From NCBI RefSeq assembly GCF_026967475.1, contig NZ_CP114058.1, positions 3,658,001 through 3,722,000 of the forward strand: a DNA stretch of 64,000 nucleotides, written 5' to 3'. Below the pieces are notes generated by a model. It was not told the DNA's origin, did no database searches, and was given only the letters and a program-made list of their open reading frames with translations. Each line of letters starts with the position of its first letter. Position 1 is the stretch's first letter. A program made the position numbers and the translations under genes. Shown in pieces: positions 1 through 12,329 of the stretch. The DNA is from Rouxiella chamberiensis (lineage in GTDB: Bacteria > Pseudomonadota > Gammaproteobacteria > Enterobacterales > Enterobacteriaceae).

Positions 1-977
1 TCGCGTCCTGCACCGAAATCCTGCTGTCGCGCGTGCTACATCTGGCTCGCCGCGTCATTACTCCGCTGGTTTCCGGCATTGTGGTGATGATTATCGGGCT
101 GTCGCTGATTCAGGTCGGGTTGACCTCCATTGGCGGCGGTTATGCGGCAATGAGCGACCACACCTTTGGCTCGCCGAAAAACCTGCTGCTGGCCGCCGTG
201 GTGCTGGTGGTGATTATTCTGCTAAACCGTCAGCGCAATCCGTATCTGCGCGTGGCCTCGCTGGTCATTGCAATGGCCGTGGGCTATGTCGTCGCCTGGG
301 CGATGGGCATGTTGCCTGCCTCGACGCCCGCTGCAACCCCTCACCTTATCAACATTCCTACGCCGCTCTACTATGGTCTGGGTTTCGACTGGAATCTGCT
401 GGTGCCGCTGATGCTTATCTTTATGGTGACGTCGCTTGAAACCATCGGCGATATCACCGCAACCTCCGACGTTTCCGAGCAGCCGGTCAGTGGCCCTGTC
501 TATATGAAGCGTATCAAGGGTGGCGTGCTGGCGAACGGCTTGAACTCCCTGCTTTCGGCGGTGTTCAACACCTTCCCGAACTCCTGTTTTGGTCAGAACA
601 ACGGCGTGATTCAGCTGACCGGTGTTGCCAGCCGCTATGTCGGTTTTGTCGTGGCGCTGATGCTTATCGTGCTGGGGCTGTTCCCGGCGGTAGCAGGCTT
701 TGTGCAGCACATTCCCGAGCCGGTTCTGGGCGGGGCGACTATCGTGATGTTCGGCACCATTGCTGCATCGGGCGTACGCATTGTTTCGCGCGAGCGTCTT
801 AACCGTCGTGCCATCATGATCATGGCGCTGTCGCTGGCCGTCGGCATGGGCGTTTCACAACAGCCGCTTATTCTGCAATTTGCACCGGACTGGCTCAAAA
901 CGCTGCTCTCTTCCGGCATCGCGGCGGGCGGGATCACCGCAATCGTGTTGAATCTTGTGTTCCCGCGCGAACCTTAA
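1..977 (+). CDS. xanP: Xanthine permease XanP (NCS2 family), 5' end cut by window edge
   Basis: Inner-membrane proton symporter that imports xanthine for purine salvage. The open frame runs in from base 3 and leaves 324 C-terminal residues of a protein that is about 463 residues in E. coli, so roughly the first 140 residues lie outside the window. The NCS2 signature [10 protein letters not shown] is encoded near 594-623, and the stretch before it ([13 protein letters not shown]) matches XanP rather than the uracil permease UraA. Several hydrophobic helices are visible. The frame ends in TAA at 975-977, followed by a hairpin terminator. The next gene, yicH, is also a neighbour of xanP in E. 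coli. Confidence 0.93.
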   Translation, partial: ASCTEILLSRVLHLARRVITPLVSGIVVMIIGLSLIQVGLTSIGGGYAAMSDHTFGSPKNLLLAAVVLVVIILLNRQRNPYLRVASLVIAMAVGYVVAWAMGMLPASTPAATPHLINIPTPLYYGLGFDWNLLVPLMLIFMVTSLETIGDITATSDVSEQPVSGPVYMKRIKGGVLANGLNSLLSAVFNTFPNSCFGQNNGVIQLTGVASRYVGFVVALMLIVLGLFPAVAGFVQHIPEPVLGGATIVMFGTIAASGVRIVSRERLNRRAIMIMALSLAVGMGVSQQPLILQFAPDWLKTLLSSGIAAGGITAIVLNLVFPREP

Positions 978-995
978 ACGCAATCTTGCTTAAAC

Positions 996-1028
996 AACGG
1001 CGACGGGTTATTCCCCTCGCCGTTTTTT
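996..1028 (+). terminator. Rho-independent terminator after xanP
   Basis: Inverted repeat aacggcga / tcgccgtt (996-1003 and 1017-1024) followed by a T run to 1028. It lies 18 bases after the xanP stop codon. Confidence 0.85.
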
Positions 1029-1115
1029 ATTGCCGTCAACATGGTAACCTGTTGAGAACGGCTGCTGATTACGGCATAAACAACATAACGGTTTCAACGG
1101 ATATGGATTCAGACG

Positions 1116-2800
1116 ATGAAATTTCTCGGTAGATTGCTGCTGACAATACTTCTGTTGTTGGTTTTGGTGCTGGTCATTGTGTACGTATTTATCCAGACCC
1201 GCTGGGCCGCTGGCTCGATTAGCCGCTGGGTAACCGACAACAGCGAGTATCGCCTGTCTATCGATGCCATCAGCCACAGCTGGTCATCCCCTTCCCGGCT
1301 GACGCTGTCCGGTGTGAAATTCGCCGAAAAAATCAGCCTGATGTACTCGATGCCAAAGAGGTCGACCTCGACCTGAGCTGGGCGCAAATCACCGAGCCGC
1401 ACACCTTTGACCGCGTCGTGCTGGTTAACGGCAACCTTAATCTTTCGCCTCAAACGCTGAATCTGCCTCTAAAGGCCAATACGTTGCAATTGAGCAATAT
1501 CGCGCTCAGTGGCGCACTTGAACAGTGGAAAGTCGACGGTAAAAACGTCAATGCCGGAATATCGCCCTGGCAGCCGACCGCGAATGCCGTGCTGGGCAAC
1601 AATGCCCAGTTTCAGCTCAGTGCCGACACGCTGTCGCTCGACGACATTCCTGCCACCAATGTGCTGATTCAGGGCCGAATCGATAATCGGCAGCTGATGC
1701 TGGGCAACTTCGGGGCCGACCTGGCGCGGGGACAACTGACCGGCAAAGCCAGCCGCAGCGCGGACGGCGACTGGACGCTGGATAACCTGCGCCTGAGCAA
1801 TGTCAGGCTGCAAAGCGCCCAACCGCTCGAAACTTTCTGGCAGGAGTTTATCAAACTGCCGAAGGTGGATATCAAGCGTCTGGATCTCATTGACGCCCGT
1901 TTGCAGGGGCAAAACTGGTCGGTCAGCGATCTGGATTTAACCGTCACCGATGTCACCCTGCAAAAAGGCGACTGGCAGAGCGCCGACGGTCAGCTGTCGC
2001 TCAACGCCACCGATATGATTAACGGCAATCTGCACTTTATCGATCCCAACCTTAATCTCGACCTTTCACCGCAGGGCGTCGCGATTCGCCAGTTCGGCAC
2101 GCGCTGGGAAGGCGGTTTGCTGCGTGCATCCGGCAACTGGACCCGTGCATCGCGTAATCTCGAACTCGACCAGCTCAGCGTGGCGGCGCTGGAGTACACG
2201 CTGCCGGAAAACTGGCGTCAGCTGTGGCTCGATACACTGCCCGACTGGCTGTCCGATGTGTCCGTGACAAAATTTACGGCCAACCGCAATCTGATCATCG
2301 ATATCTCGCCCGATTCCCCTTTCCAGATAACCGGCCTCGACGGTTTCGGCACCCAACTCAAGCTGGCGCGCGATCATCAGTGGGGGATCTGGTCGGGAAA
2401 ACTGAATCTGAACGCCAGCGATGCAACCTTTATTCGCAATGATGTGCGCCGACCTTCTCTGGCGCTGGAGGCCAGCGACGACGCCATTACTATTACAGAG
2501 CTTAGCGCCTTTACCAAAGAGGGACTGCTTGAAGCCACTGCCAAAGTCAGCCAGCAGCCTCAGCGCGACTTCTCTGTCTCGCTGACGGGACGCGCCGTTC
2601 CGGCCAACGAATTGCAGAATTGGGGATGGTCGGCGCTGCCCATTGAAGGCAACGCCAATATGCAGTTGACGCTGAAAGGCCAGATGCCCGCTCATGTCGA
2701 TTTCAGGCCGACACTTAACGGATCGTTGCGCGCCACCGGCAACGAGGGCAAAGAGATTCATCAGCAGATAAATAACGGCGTGGTGAGTGAGGCTCCCTAG
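1116..2800 (+). CDS. yicH: AsmA-family inner-membrane protein YicH (frameshifted in this sequence)
   Basis: Large AsmA-like protein with one N-terminal membrane segment (residues about 6-27, rich in Leu and Val) and a long periplasmic part. The family is linked to outer-membrane assembly and lipid transport; the precise role of YicH is not established. About 561 residues once the frame is restored, close to the 569 of E. coli. The first frame runs from ATG 1116 and hits a stop at 1374-1376; the second carries the rest to TAG 2798-2800. They join if the A run at 1327-1332 has one more A, giving AEKNQPDVLDAKEVDLDLSW across the joint. This is probably a sequencing deletion. Confidence 0.82.
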
Positions 2801-2879
2801 GGATGTCAGGCCTCGAAGGGGAGAGGCCTACGGGATGCGCGAATAATCGGGTTGCACAACGTCATGAACAACGAACCTT

Positions 2880-3813
2880 TCAGTTTATGGAAGGTTCAAG
2901 CGGCGCATTGGGAGAGGCCGGAAGCACCAGATAGGTCCCTTCAAATATTGCGCCTTCACCCTCTTCGCCCATCAACTTTACCTCCAGCTGCACGCGGGCT
3001 TTGCGCCCTTTCGCCAGACGATCCAGATCACCGCTGATGGAGCTGAGATCGGCAATCGCCCGCGGGCGGCCGGTCACAGGTGAGCTATAGCGGATATGGG
3101 CGTCGGCCAGCACGATGGTGCCGCCCAGATGCCGCTCGCGCAGCAGCAGCCAGATCAATCCCCAGCCGGTCAGGGTCGCCAGCGAAAACAGGCTGCCCGC
3201 GAATAACGTATGGTGAGGATTCTGGTTGCCCGTCTCGGGCATGGTGGTCACAAAACGCTGGCCGGTGTACTGACTGATGCGCACACCCATCTTTTCACTG
3301 AGCGGGATATGGTCATACCACGCCTGCTGAAGCTGACCGCACCAGTCGGGGCGGTGCAGGATATCGTCCAGCGTTTCGACCGGTTTTATCATTAAAAAGT
3401 GTCGCACCGGCGTACTTTGCGGCGTTGTTATCTCACCCTGATTGATAAAGCCGAGCTTGGCAAAGAATTCGACGGCGTCTTCACGCGCGCTACACACTAC
3501 ACGCTTTACCCCTTCCTGACGCGCGACAGACTCCAGCGTCATGGCGACCAGCGTACCCAGCCCTTTGGCCTGCACGTTGGGGTCGACCGCCAGAAAGCGA
3601 ATCGAGGCTTCGTTATCGGCATTGATATACAGCCTTCCGACGGCAACGGGTTTACCGTGTTCATCGACCACCATTTGATGGTGAGCCATGGCATCGTAGG
3701 CATCACGCTCTGAACCTTCCGGCTGATGCAGAGGCTTGCGCAGCATTTCCCAACGGAATTGATAATAGGCGGCCAGGTTTCGATTCGGTTACAGGCACTC
3801 TCAGGTGATACAT
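2880..3813 (-). CDS. fabY: FabY (YiiD): GNAT acyltransferase fused to hotdog thioesterase domain (frameshift near N-terminus)
   Basis: Two-domain protein: an N-terminal GNAT domain ([16 protein letters not shown] stretch) and a C-terminal hotdog-fold domain ([16 protein letters not shown]). The E. coli homologue YiiD/FabY acts at the start of fatty acid synthesis and has been reported to decarboxylate malonyl-ACP. About 310 residues. I place the start at ATG 3811-3813, because [12 protein letters not shown] matches the E. coli N-terminal region; a second ATG lies at 3833-3835 in another frame. The frame breaks after about codon 12: removing one of the two G at 3776-3777 (C on the coding strand) restores [14 protein letters not shown]. 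The gene is 35 bases downstream of dtd and probably cotranscribed with it. Confidence 0.88.
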
Positions 3814-3847
3814 AGATACTTTCTCTCTCTGGCATTGCGCCGTTGCG

Positions 3848-4285
3848 TCAGACCTGCAACCAGAAGGTTACGGGTCCATCATTAACCAAAGCCACTTTCA
3901 TGTCGGCAGCAAAACGCCCGGTTTCGGTAGGAATGCCTTTTTCGCGGCACTGACCGGTAAAATACTGATAAAGTCTGTCGGCCTCGGCGGGCGCAGCGCC
4001 CTTTGAAAAACTCGGGCGCATTCCCTTTTGTGTGTCGGCGACCAGCGTAAATTGCGACACCACCAGCAGGCTGCCGCCAGCCTGGGTGACATTCAGGTTC
4101 ATCTTGTCATCGCTGTCGCCGAAAATGCGGTATCCGGCGACCTTGTCGCAGAGCTTTTTGGCTTTTTGTTCGTCATCACCCTGCTCCACGCCCAGCAAAA
4201 CCAGCAGTCCCGGACCGATTTCACCGCAGATTTCGCCCTCTACGGTGACGCTCGCCTCTAAAACTCGTTGTATTAACGCAATCAT
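3848..4285 (-). CDS. dtd: D-aminoacyl-tRNA deacylase Dtd
   Basis: Cytoplasmic proofreading enzyme that hydrolyses D-amino acids (and glycine mischarged on tRNA-Ala) from tRNA. It has 145 residues, the family's usual size, and carries both active-site motifs: SQFTLVAD in the middle and the cross-subunit NDGPVTFWL at the C-terminus, whose Gly-Pro pair gives chiral selectivity. It lies between yihY (6 bases upstream) and fabY, the same gene string as in E. coli, and reads as part of a yihY-dtd-fabY transcript. Confidence 0.97.
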   Translation of the reverse strand: MIALIQRVLEASVTVEGEICGEIGPGLLVLLGVEQGDDEQKAKKLCDKVAGYRIFGDSDDKMNLNVTQAGGSLLVVSQFTLVADTQKGMRPSFSKGAAPAEADRLYQYFTGQCREKGIPTETGRFAADMKVALVNDGPVTFWLQV

Positions 4286-4291
4286 AAAACT

Positions 4292-5164
4292 CTACTTCTC
4301 CAGCGGCGCGGACTCTTCGACGGCAGCCTGTTCTTGTTGTTTGGCGCGAAACTCCCCAAGTGTGACGGTAATTTCGGCACCCAATAGTACGATACACCAG
4401 CTGATATAGACCCATAAAAATAAAATCGGGATCACGGCAAGCACACCATAAATCAGCTGATAGGACGGAAACAACTGCACATAAAGCGCAAAGCCCTTTT
4501 TGCCCAGTTCAAACAGCGCACCGGCGACCAGCGCTCCAATCAGCGCATCTTTGGTCGGCACGCTGGCCGTCGGCACTGCCAGATACAGCAACCAGAAGGA
4601 GATCCACGAGATAAGCAGCGGCAACACGCGCAGCGCGCGATCGACCACGGCATGCAATCCGTTGAGACTCAACCAGTTAAGCGACAGCAGATAAGAACTT
4701 ATCGCTACGCTTGCCACCAGCAGAATCGGCCCGAGCGTCAGAACCATCCAGTAAACCGCCAGCGAGAAGACGAGAGGCCGCTGGGTATGACTGCGCCAAA
4801 TCTTGTTCAATACGCTGTCGACCGAGGCTATCAGCAGCAGCGAGGTCACAATCAGCCCAATCGTGCCCACGGCGGTCATCTTGCTGGAGTTGGAAACAAA
4901 CTGCTCGAGATAGCGTTGAATGATATCGCCAGTCGCGGGCATGAAATTGGTCAGAATAAAGCTCTTTAGCTGCACGCTAATGTCGGAGAACACCGGAAAA
5001 AGCGTAAACAGGGAAAAGACGACGGCGATGAGCGGTACCAGCGAAAGCAAAGAGACATAGGCCAGATGGCCCGCCAACAAGGTTAATCCATCGTTGTCGG
5101 CGCGCCAATAAAGCATCTTGCTAAAACGAAAGGCACACTTCAGCTTGGGATGGAGCCTCGACAT
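4292..5164 (-). CDS. yihY: YihY/BrkB-family inner-membrane protein
   Basis: Integral membrane protein of 290 residues with about six hydrophobic helices and the family motif [14 protein letters not shown] near residues 32-45. Once mis-annotated as ribonuclease BN (Rbn); that activity belongs to a different gene, and the true function of YihY is unknown. The C-terminal tail is short and charged. Its stop is 6 bases from the dtd start, so the two are translationally close. yihX lies 18 bases upstream on the same strand. Confidence 0.94.
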   Translation of the reverse strand: MSRLHPKLKCAFRFSKMLYWRADNDGLTLLAGHLAYVSLLSLVPLIAVVFSLFTLFPVFSDISVQLKSFILTNFMPATGDIIQRYLEQFVSNSSKMTAVGTIGLIVTSLLLIASVDSVLNKIWRSHTQRPLVFSLAVYWMVLTLGPILLVASVAISSYLLSLNWLSLNGLHAVVDRALRVLPLLISWISFWLLYLAVPTASVPTKDALIGALVAGALFELGKKGFALYVQLFPSYQLIYGVLAVIPILFLWVYISWCIVLLGAEITVTLGEFRAKQQEQAAVEESAPLEK

Positions 5165-5182
5165 TGTTTCATCCTTTAAAAC

Positions 5183-5785
5183 TTAGGTGATCTGATTTCC
5201 GGCAAAATGACGTGGCAGCGTTTCGCTGTCGGTCACCAGAATGGCTTGAATACCTACCGCGCTGGCGGCGTTGACGTTTTCGGGAACATCATCGAAAAAC
5301 ACCGTCTCCTGCGCGCTGAATCCTTCTTTATTCAGCACATAGCGGAAAATTTCGGGATCGGGTTTGCGTAACCCTATCTGCTGGGACAGATAAACCGCAT
5401 CGGCGTTTTGCTCGATTTCGGGGTAATGCGTTGGCCAGTGCTCCAAGTGCAGCGAATTGGTATTCGACAGCACGACGACACGATGCCCCTGACTGCGCAG
5501 CTTTTGCATCACGGCGATAGCTTCCGGACGCAGGCCGACAAAAATCGACTGCCATCCGGCGGTGAACTGCTCGAAACTCAGCGCGATGCCCAGTTCGTCA
5601 CAAATTTCATCGGCGAACTGGCGGTCGGTGATTTCTCCGCGTTCGTGCTTCTGGAAAGCATCCCCCATGGTGAAACGTTCCATAAGATGCGCCAGCGGCG
5701 TGCCGCTCAGATTGCTCCACACCCCCAGTACCCGCTTGAAATCGATATCAATTAATACGTTGCCCATATCGAATATATACAGCAT
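5183..5785 (-). CDS. yihX: HAD-superfamily phosphatase YihX (alpha-glucose-1-phosphatase type)
   Basis: Cytoplasmic haloacid-dehalogenase-fold phosphatase; the E. coli enzyme dephosphorylates alpha-D-glucose 1-phosphate. It has 200 residues. Visible motifs: FDMGNVLID at residues 5-13 (nucleophile Asp6), VVLSNTN (motif II), the motif III lysine in RKPDPEIF, and FFDDVPENV (motif IV acidic pair). Encoded upstream of and close to yihY-dtd-fabY, so it may be the first gene of that transcript. Confidence 0.95.
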   Translation of the reverse strand: MLYIFDMGNVLIDIDFKRVLGVWSNLSGTPLAHLMERFTMGDAFQKHERGEITDRQFADEICDELGIALSFEQFTAGWQSIFVGLRPEAIAVMQKLRSQGHRVVVLSNTNSLHLEHWPTHYPEIEQNADAVYLSQQIGLRKPDPEIFRYVLNKEGFSAQETVFFDDVPENVNAASAVGIQAILVTDSETLPRHFAGNQIT

Positions 5786-5904
5786 TGCACGCTCCTGATT
5801 TCAAAGACGAAGCTCGTTTGATTAGTAGATAACAGGTTAGTCGTAAATGATAGGTCTGAACAGTGACAGAGTGAGCGTCGTGATGCCCGTTTACTGAAAA
5901 AAGG

Positions 5905-5932
5905 CAAAAAAAGGGCACCCTGGGGTGCCCTC
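5905..5932 (-). terminator. Rho-independent terminator after bipA
   Basis: On the minus strand the repeat agggcacc / ggtgccct is followed by seven T. It lies about 30 bases past the bipA stop codon. Confidence 0.88.
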
Positions 5933-5962
5933 TTGACGACTAAACGTTCGGGTTAAAGAAGA

Positions 5963-7786
<1,824 letters not shown>

Positions 7787-7945
7787 AGCTTTGCCTCAGG
7801 CATTTAGAAATATAGAAATAGCGCGCTATTGTACACGTATTAGGCTAGGTTCTAAACAAGTTCACAAGATTCTCTTCGAAACAACTTCTGTATGGTTACT
7901 TTACGATCCCTTTCTCGGTGCAAAAGTCGCCATGACCCAAAATGG

Positions 7946-7994
7946 TGCACCAAAATGGTTCACCACGTGCGCGTTATTGAACCAAAATAGTGCA
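7946..7994 (+). promoter_or_regulatory. NtrC enhancer sites upstream of glnA
   Basis: Two 17-base sites match the NtrC consensus TGCACC-N5-GGTGCA: TGCACCAAAATGGTTCA at 7946-7962 and TGAACCAAAATAGTGCA at 7978-7994. Their centres are 32 bases apart, three helical turns, as expected for cooperative binding. A further half-site TGGTGCA lies at 8007-8013. They sit about 100-150 bases upstream of the predicted sigma-54 start. Confidence 0.85.
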
Positions 7995-8067
7995 TTAATC
8001 CCGTTATGGTGCATACTCAATAACCATACAACCCGCGCAGAATGGCAATCGTGCCCTTTTGACAAAG

Positions 8068-8083
8068 TTGGCACAGATTTCGC
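8068..8083 (+). promoter_or_regulatory. Sigma-54 promoter glnAp2
   Basis: TTGGCACAGATTTCGC has the GG (8070-8071) and GC (8082-8083) elements 10 bases apart, the spacing required by sigma-54. It matches the E. coli glnAp2 core as I recall it. Transcription should start near 8095, giving a leader of about 120 bases before glnA. The rest of 7787-8215 holds the NtrC sites and presumably the bipA promoter on the other strand. Confidence 0.9.
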
Positions 8084-8215
8084 TATTACTTATTCAGGGT
8101 GAAAAGAGTCTTATCAGAGCCACTATAAAAGCTGTTTAAGCCACACGCCATTTTCAACAATGTTTGTTTATTCGTTCCACGACGAACACATAATGAGAAA
8201 TTCGGGAGAACTAGT

Positions 8216-9625
8216 ATGTCCGCTGAACACGTTTTTGCGATTATCAAGGAAAATGAAGTCAAATTCATCGACCTGCGCTTCACTGACACCAAGGGTAAAG
8301 AACAGCACGTTACCATTCCATCTCACCAGGTGAGCCCGGACTTCTTTGAAGATGGTAAAATGTTCGATGGTTCTTCCATCGGCGGCTGGAAAACCATCAA
8401 TGACTCGGACATGGTATTGATGCCAGATCCGAGCACAGCGGTGCTTGACCCGTTCTTTGAAGAGTCAACCTTGATAATCCGTTGCGACATCGTCGAACCT
8501 AACACTCTGCAAGGTTACGACCGCGACCCGCGTTCAACGGCTAAACGTGCTGAAGACTTCCTGAAAACCTCCGGTATCGCAGACACCGTTCTGTTCGGAC
8601 CTGAGCCAGAGTTCTTCCTGTTTGATGATGTGCGCTTCGGCAGCAGCATCGCGGGTTCCCACGTTGCCATCGACGATATCGAAGGCGCATGGAACACCGG
8701 CACCAAATACGAAGGCGGCAACAAGGGCCACCGTCCTGCTGTCAAAGGCGGTTACTTCCCGGTTCCTCCGGTCGACTCCTCTCAGGACCTGCGTTCTACC
8801 ATGTGTCTGACCATGGAAGAAATGGGCCTGGTTGTTGAAGCTCACCACCACGAAGTGGCAACCGCAGGTCAGAACGAAGTGGCAACCCGCTTCAACACCC
8901 TGACCAAGAAAGCCGACGAAATCCAGATCTACAAATACGTGGTTCACAACGTGGCTCACGCATTTGGCAAAACCGCGACCTTTATGCCAAAACCAATGTT
9001 TGGCGACAACGGTTCAGGCATGCACTGCCACATGTCTCTGTCCAAAGACGGTAACAACCTGTTCTCCGGCGACAAATACGGCGGCCTGTCCGAAACTGCG
9101 CTGTACTATATCGGTGGTATCATCAAGCACGCCAAAGCGATAAACGCCTACGCGAACCCGACCACCAACTCCTACAAGCGTCTGGTCCCAGGCTACGAAG
9201 CCCCTGTTATGCTGGCTTACTCCGCGCGTAACCGTTCTGCTTCTATCCGTATTCCACACGTTTCAAGCCCGAAAGCGATGCGTATCGAAGCGCGCTTCCC
9301 GGATCCAGCGGCTAACCCGTACCTGGCGTTTGCTGCCCTGCTGATGGCCGGCCTTGACGGTATCATCAACAAAATCCACCCTGGCGATGCCATGGACAAA
9401 GACCTGTACCACCTGCCACCAGAAGAAGCGGCAGAGATCCCACAGGTTGCAGGTTCTCTGGAAGAAGCGTTGAAAGAACTGGATGCCGACCGTGAGTTCC
9501 TGACTCGTGGTGGCGTATTCACCAATGACGCAATCGATGCCTACATCGCACTGCGCACTGAAGAAAACGACCGCATTCGCATGACGCCACACCCGGTAGA
9601 GTTCGAACTGTACTACAGCGTCTAA
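8216..9625 (+). CDS. glnA: Glutamine synthetase GlnA (type I-beta)
   Basis: Makes glutamine from glutamate, ammonia and ATP; a cytoplasmic dodecamer and the main ammonium assimilation enzyme under nitrogen limitation. It has 469 residues, as in E. coli. Diagnostic segments include FDGSSIGGW (catalytic entry loop), [10 protein letters not shown] (metal-binding glutamate) and [10 protein letters not shown]. The adenylylated tyrosine is Tyr398 in DLYHLPPE (Tyr397 of the mature protein), so GlnE control is expected. A GGGAG-type ribosome site lies just before ATG 8216. It is the first gene of glnALG, under NtrC and sigma-54. Confidence 0.99.
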   Translation: MSAEHVFAIIKENEVKFIDLRFTDTKGKEQHVTIPSHQVSPDFFEDGKMFDGSSIGGWKTINDSDMVLMPDPSTAVLDPFFEESTLIIRCDIVEPNTLQGYDRDPRSTAKRAEDFLKTSGIADTVLFGPEPEFFLFDDVRFGSSIAGSHVAIDDIEGAWNTGTKYEGGNKGHRPAVKGGYFPVPPVDSSQDLRSTMCLTMEEMGLVVEAHHHEVATAGQNEVATRFNTLTKKADEIQIYKYVVHNVAHAFGKTATFMPKPMFGDNGSGMHCHMSLSKDGNNLFSGDKYGGLSETALYYIGGIIKHAKAINAYANPTTNSYKRLVPGYEAPVMLAYSARNRSASIRIPHVSSPKAMRIEARFPDPAANPYLAFAALLMAGLDGIINKIHPGDAMDKDLYHLPPEEAAEIPQVAGSLEEALKELDADREFLTRGGVFTNDAIDAYIALRTEENDRIRMTPHPVEFELYYSV

Positions 9626-9753
9626 TCACGCGTAGTCCGGGCTTTACGCTCTGTACTGTCGCCGCTTTCGGGTTGCGGCAGTGCGGAACAAAAATATCGA
9701 GATATTTTTTGTTGCCGTGGAAAATTTCAGCCCATCTCCGGATGGGCTTTTTT
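9626..9753 (+). ncRNA. glnA 3' untranslated region, possible GlnZ-type small RNA
   Basis: In E. coli and Salmonella the glnA 3' UTR is processed into the small RNA GlnZ. Here the matching stretch holds a GC hairpin (9660-9680), a perfect nine-base repeat aaaaatatc / gatattttt (9690-9710) and the terminator at 9729-9753. Presence of a GlnZ-like RNA is inferred from position and structure; I did not recognise its seed sequence. Confidence 0.35.
9729..9753 (+). terminator. Rho-independent terminator after glnA
   Basis: agcccatc / gatgggct (9729-9736 and 9741-9748) with a T run to 9753. It should end most glnA transcripts while allowing some read-through into glnLG, as in E. coli. Confidence 0.87.
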
Positions 9754-9814
9754 CTCCACGCCTCTTTCCTGTGTGACACCTCTGATCCGAAGCGTTTACG
9801 GGTCGCGGTTTAAA

Positions 9815-9831
9815 TGCACCAATCAGGTGCG
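9815..9831 (+). promoter_or_regulatory. NtrC site in front of glnL
   Basis: TGCACCAATCAGGTGCG is a near-perfect NtrC palindrome 13 bases before the glnL start codon. In E. coli NtrC represses the separate glnL promoter from such a site, so autoregulation is likely here too. Confidence 0.8.
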
Positions 9832-9843
9832 GGAGACTGCTGT

Positions 9844-10892
9844 ATGGCAACTGGCAAGCTGCCCGATGCTGGGCAGATCCTCAATTCTCTTATCAACAGC
9901 GTTCTGCTGTTGGACGACGAGTTGGCCGTGCATTACGCCAATCCGGCGGCTCAGCAATTACTTGCGCAGAGTACACGAAAACTTTTCGGGACACCGTTAC
10001 CCGATCTGGTGGGCTACTTTTCGCTGAATATCGCGCTGATGCGCGAAAGTATCGAGGCTGGGCAAGGATTTACCGACAGCGAAGTGACGCTGGTGGTAGA
10101 TGGTCGGGCGCACATCATGTCGCTGACCGCACAGGCTTTGCCGGAAGGTTTTATTTTAATCGAACTCGCGCCGATGGATAACCAGCGTCGTTTGAGTCAG
10201 GAACAGCTTCAGCACGCGCAGCAGGTCGCCGCAAGGGATCTTATCCGCGGGCTGGCACATGAAATAAAAAACCCGCTGGGCGGGCTTCGGGGCGCGGCGC
10301 AGTTGTTGTCGAAAGCGCTGCCCGACCCTTCCCTGCTGGAATATACCAAAGTCATTATCGAGCAGGCTGACCGGCTGCGCAATCTGGTCGACCGCCTGTT
10401 GGGGCCGCAACGTCCGAGCCAGCACATTACGCAGAGCATCCACCAGGTTGCCGAACGCGTCTGTCAGCTGGTGTCGATGGAAAAGCCCGACAACGTTCAG
10501 CTGGTGCGTGACTACGACCCCAGCCTGCCCGAGCTGGCGCATGACCCGGATCAGATAGAACAGATCCTGCTCAACATTACCCGCAATGCCTTGCAGGCGT
10601 TGGGGGAAGAAGGCGGCACTATTACGTTAAGAACGCGTACCGCCTTCCAGAGCACCCTGCACGGTGTGCGCTACCGTCTGGTGGCCCGTATCGATATCGA
10701 AGATGACGGCCCCGGCGTGCCGGCCCATTTGCAGGACACACTTTTTTACCCCATGGTCAGTGGCCGCGAAGGGGAACAGGTCTGGGCCTGTCCATCGCGC
10801 GCAGTTTGATTGACCAGCATTCGGGTAAAGTTGAATTTAACAGTTGGCCAGGACACACCGAATTCTCGGTCTTCCTGCCTATTCGCCAGTGA
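9844..10892 (+). CDS. glnL: Nitrogen sensor kinase/phosphatase NtrB (GlnL), frameshifted near C-terminus
   Basis: Cytoplasmic histidine kinase that phosphorylates NtrC when nitrogen is short and, with PII, dephosphorylates it when nitrogen is ample. About 349 residues. It has an N-terminal PAS domain, His139 in [12 protein letters not shown], and N and G1 boxes. The start is ATG 9844 ([11 protein letters not shown]), agreeing with E. coli; an upstream in-frame ATG at 9814 would add an unrelated ten residues. The G run at 10771-10774 needs one more G to give [14 protein letters not shown] and the natural end FLPIRQ with TGA at 10890-10892. As it stands the ATP-binding G2 box is lost; a sequencing error is likely. 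Confidence 0.93.
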
Positions 10893-10899
10893 GGTTTCT

Positions 10900-12312
10900 A
10901 TGCAACGAGGGATAGTCTGGATCGTCGATGACGATAGCTCCATCCGCTGGGTTCTTGAACGCGCGCTCACTGGAGCCGGCTTGAACTGCACCACGTTCGA
11001 CAGCGGCAATGAAGTGCTGGAAGCCATTGCGACTCAAACCCCCGACGTTTTGTTATCGGATATTCGCATGCCCGGCATGGACGGGTTGGCGCTGTTAAAG
11101 CAAATCAAGCAACGTCACCCGATGCTGCCGGTCATCATCATGACCGCGCACTCGGATTTGGACGCGGCGGTCAGCGCCTATCAACAGGGTGCGTTCGATT
11201 ATCTGCCGAAACCTTTCGATATCGACGAAGCCGTTGCGCTGGTCGAGCGCGCGATAAGTCACTATCAGGAGCAGCAGCAGCCTGCGCGCAGCCAACCGGC
11301 CAGCGGCCCTACGGCGGATATCATCGGCGAAGCACCGGCGATGCAGGACGTCTTTCGCATTATCGGTCGTCTCTCCCGGTCATCAATAAGCGTGCTGATT
11401 AACGGCGAATCCGGCACCGGTAAAGAGTTGGTTGCCCATGCGCTGCATCGCCACAGCCCGCGCGCCAAAGCACCGTTTATTGCGCTAAACATGGCGGCAA
11501 TTCCCAAAGACCTGATCGAGTCCGAGCTGTTTGGTCACGAGAAAGGGGCCTTTACGGGCGCGAACCAGATTCGTCAGGGCCGTTTTGAACAGGCCGACAA
11601 CGGCACGCTGTTTCTGGATGAAATCGGCGATATGCCGATGGACGTTCAAACTCGTCTGCTGCGCGTGCTTGCCGATGGCCAGTTCTATCGCGTGGGCGGC
11701 TATGCGCCGGTAAAAGTCGATGTGCGTATTATTGCCGCTACCCACCAGAATCTGGAGCTGCGCGTTCAGGAAGGCAAATTCCGCGAAGACCTGTTCCACC
11801 GTCTTAACGTGATTCGTGTGCATCTGCCGCCGCTGCGCGAACGCCGGGAAGATATTCCACGTCTTGCGCGCTACTTCCTGCAAGTGGCGGCGAAAGAGCT
11901 GGGAGTCGAGGCGAAAAACCTGCATCCCGAAACGGAAACGGCGCTGACGCGTCTGCCCTGGCAGGGTAACGTGCGTCAACTTGAGAACACCTGTCGCTGG
12001 CTGACCGTCATGGCCGCCGGTCAGGAAGTTTTGATTCAGGATCTCCCGCCTGAACTGTTTGAAAGCAGCGCGCCGGAAACCGGCGGGCAAAGTCTGCCGG
12101 ACAGCTGGGCTACGTTACTGGCGCAGTGGGCCGATCGCGCGCTACGTTCCGGTCATCAAAACCTGCTGTCGGAAGCCCAACCCGAGATGGAACGTACTCT
12201 ACTGACCACTGCGCTGCGTCATACGCAAGGTCACAAGCAGGAGGCGGCACGTCTGCTGGGATGGGGTCGAAACACGCTGACCCGCAAGCTCAAAGAGCTG
12301 GGCATGGAGTAA
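10900..12312 (+). CDS. glnG: Nitrogen regulator NtrC (GlnG)
   Basis: Sigma-54 activator of 470 residues. The receiver domain has the phospho-acceptor Asp54 (LLSDIRMPGMDG). The AAA+ domain has Walker A GESGTGKE and the sigma-54 contact loop GAFTGA. A Fis-type helix-turn-helix closes the protein (EAARLLGWGRNTLTRKLKEL). ATG at 10900 lies 7 bases after the restored glnL stop, so glnL and glnG are coupled. Phosphorylated NtrC should act at the sites at 7946-7994 and 9815-9831. Confidence 0.98.
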   Translation: MQRGIVWIVDDDSSIRWVLERALTGAGLNCTTFDSGNEVLEAIATQTPDVLLSDIRMPGMDGLALLKQIKQRHPMLPVIIMTAHSDLDAAVSAYQQGAFDYLPKPFDIDEAVALVERAISHYQEQQQPARSQPASGPTADIIGEAPAMQDVFRIIGRLSRSSISVLINGESGTGKELVAHALHRHSPRAKAPFIALNMAAIPKDLIESELFGHEKGAFTGANQIRQGRFEQADNGTLFLDEIGDMPMDVQTRLLRVLADGQFYRVGGYAPVKVDVRIIAATHQNLELRVQEGKFREDLFHRLNVIRVHLPPLRERREDIPRLARYFLQVAAKELGVEAKNLHPETETALTRLPWQGNVRQLENTCRWLTVMAAGQEVLIQDLPPELFESSAPETGGQSLPDSWATLLAQWADRALRSGHQNLLSEAQPEMERTLLTTALRHTQGHKQEAARLLGWGRNTLTRKLKELGME

Positions 12313-12329
12313 ATTCCGCGCTGTAAAAA

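Noticed and set aside
2066..2761. Minus-strand frame of 231 residues opposite yicH
   Set aside because: GC-rich genes often leave long open frames on the other strand; yicH is the recognisable protein.
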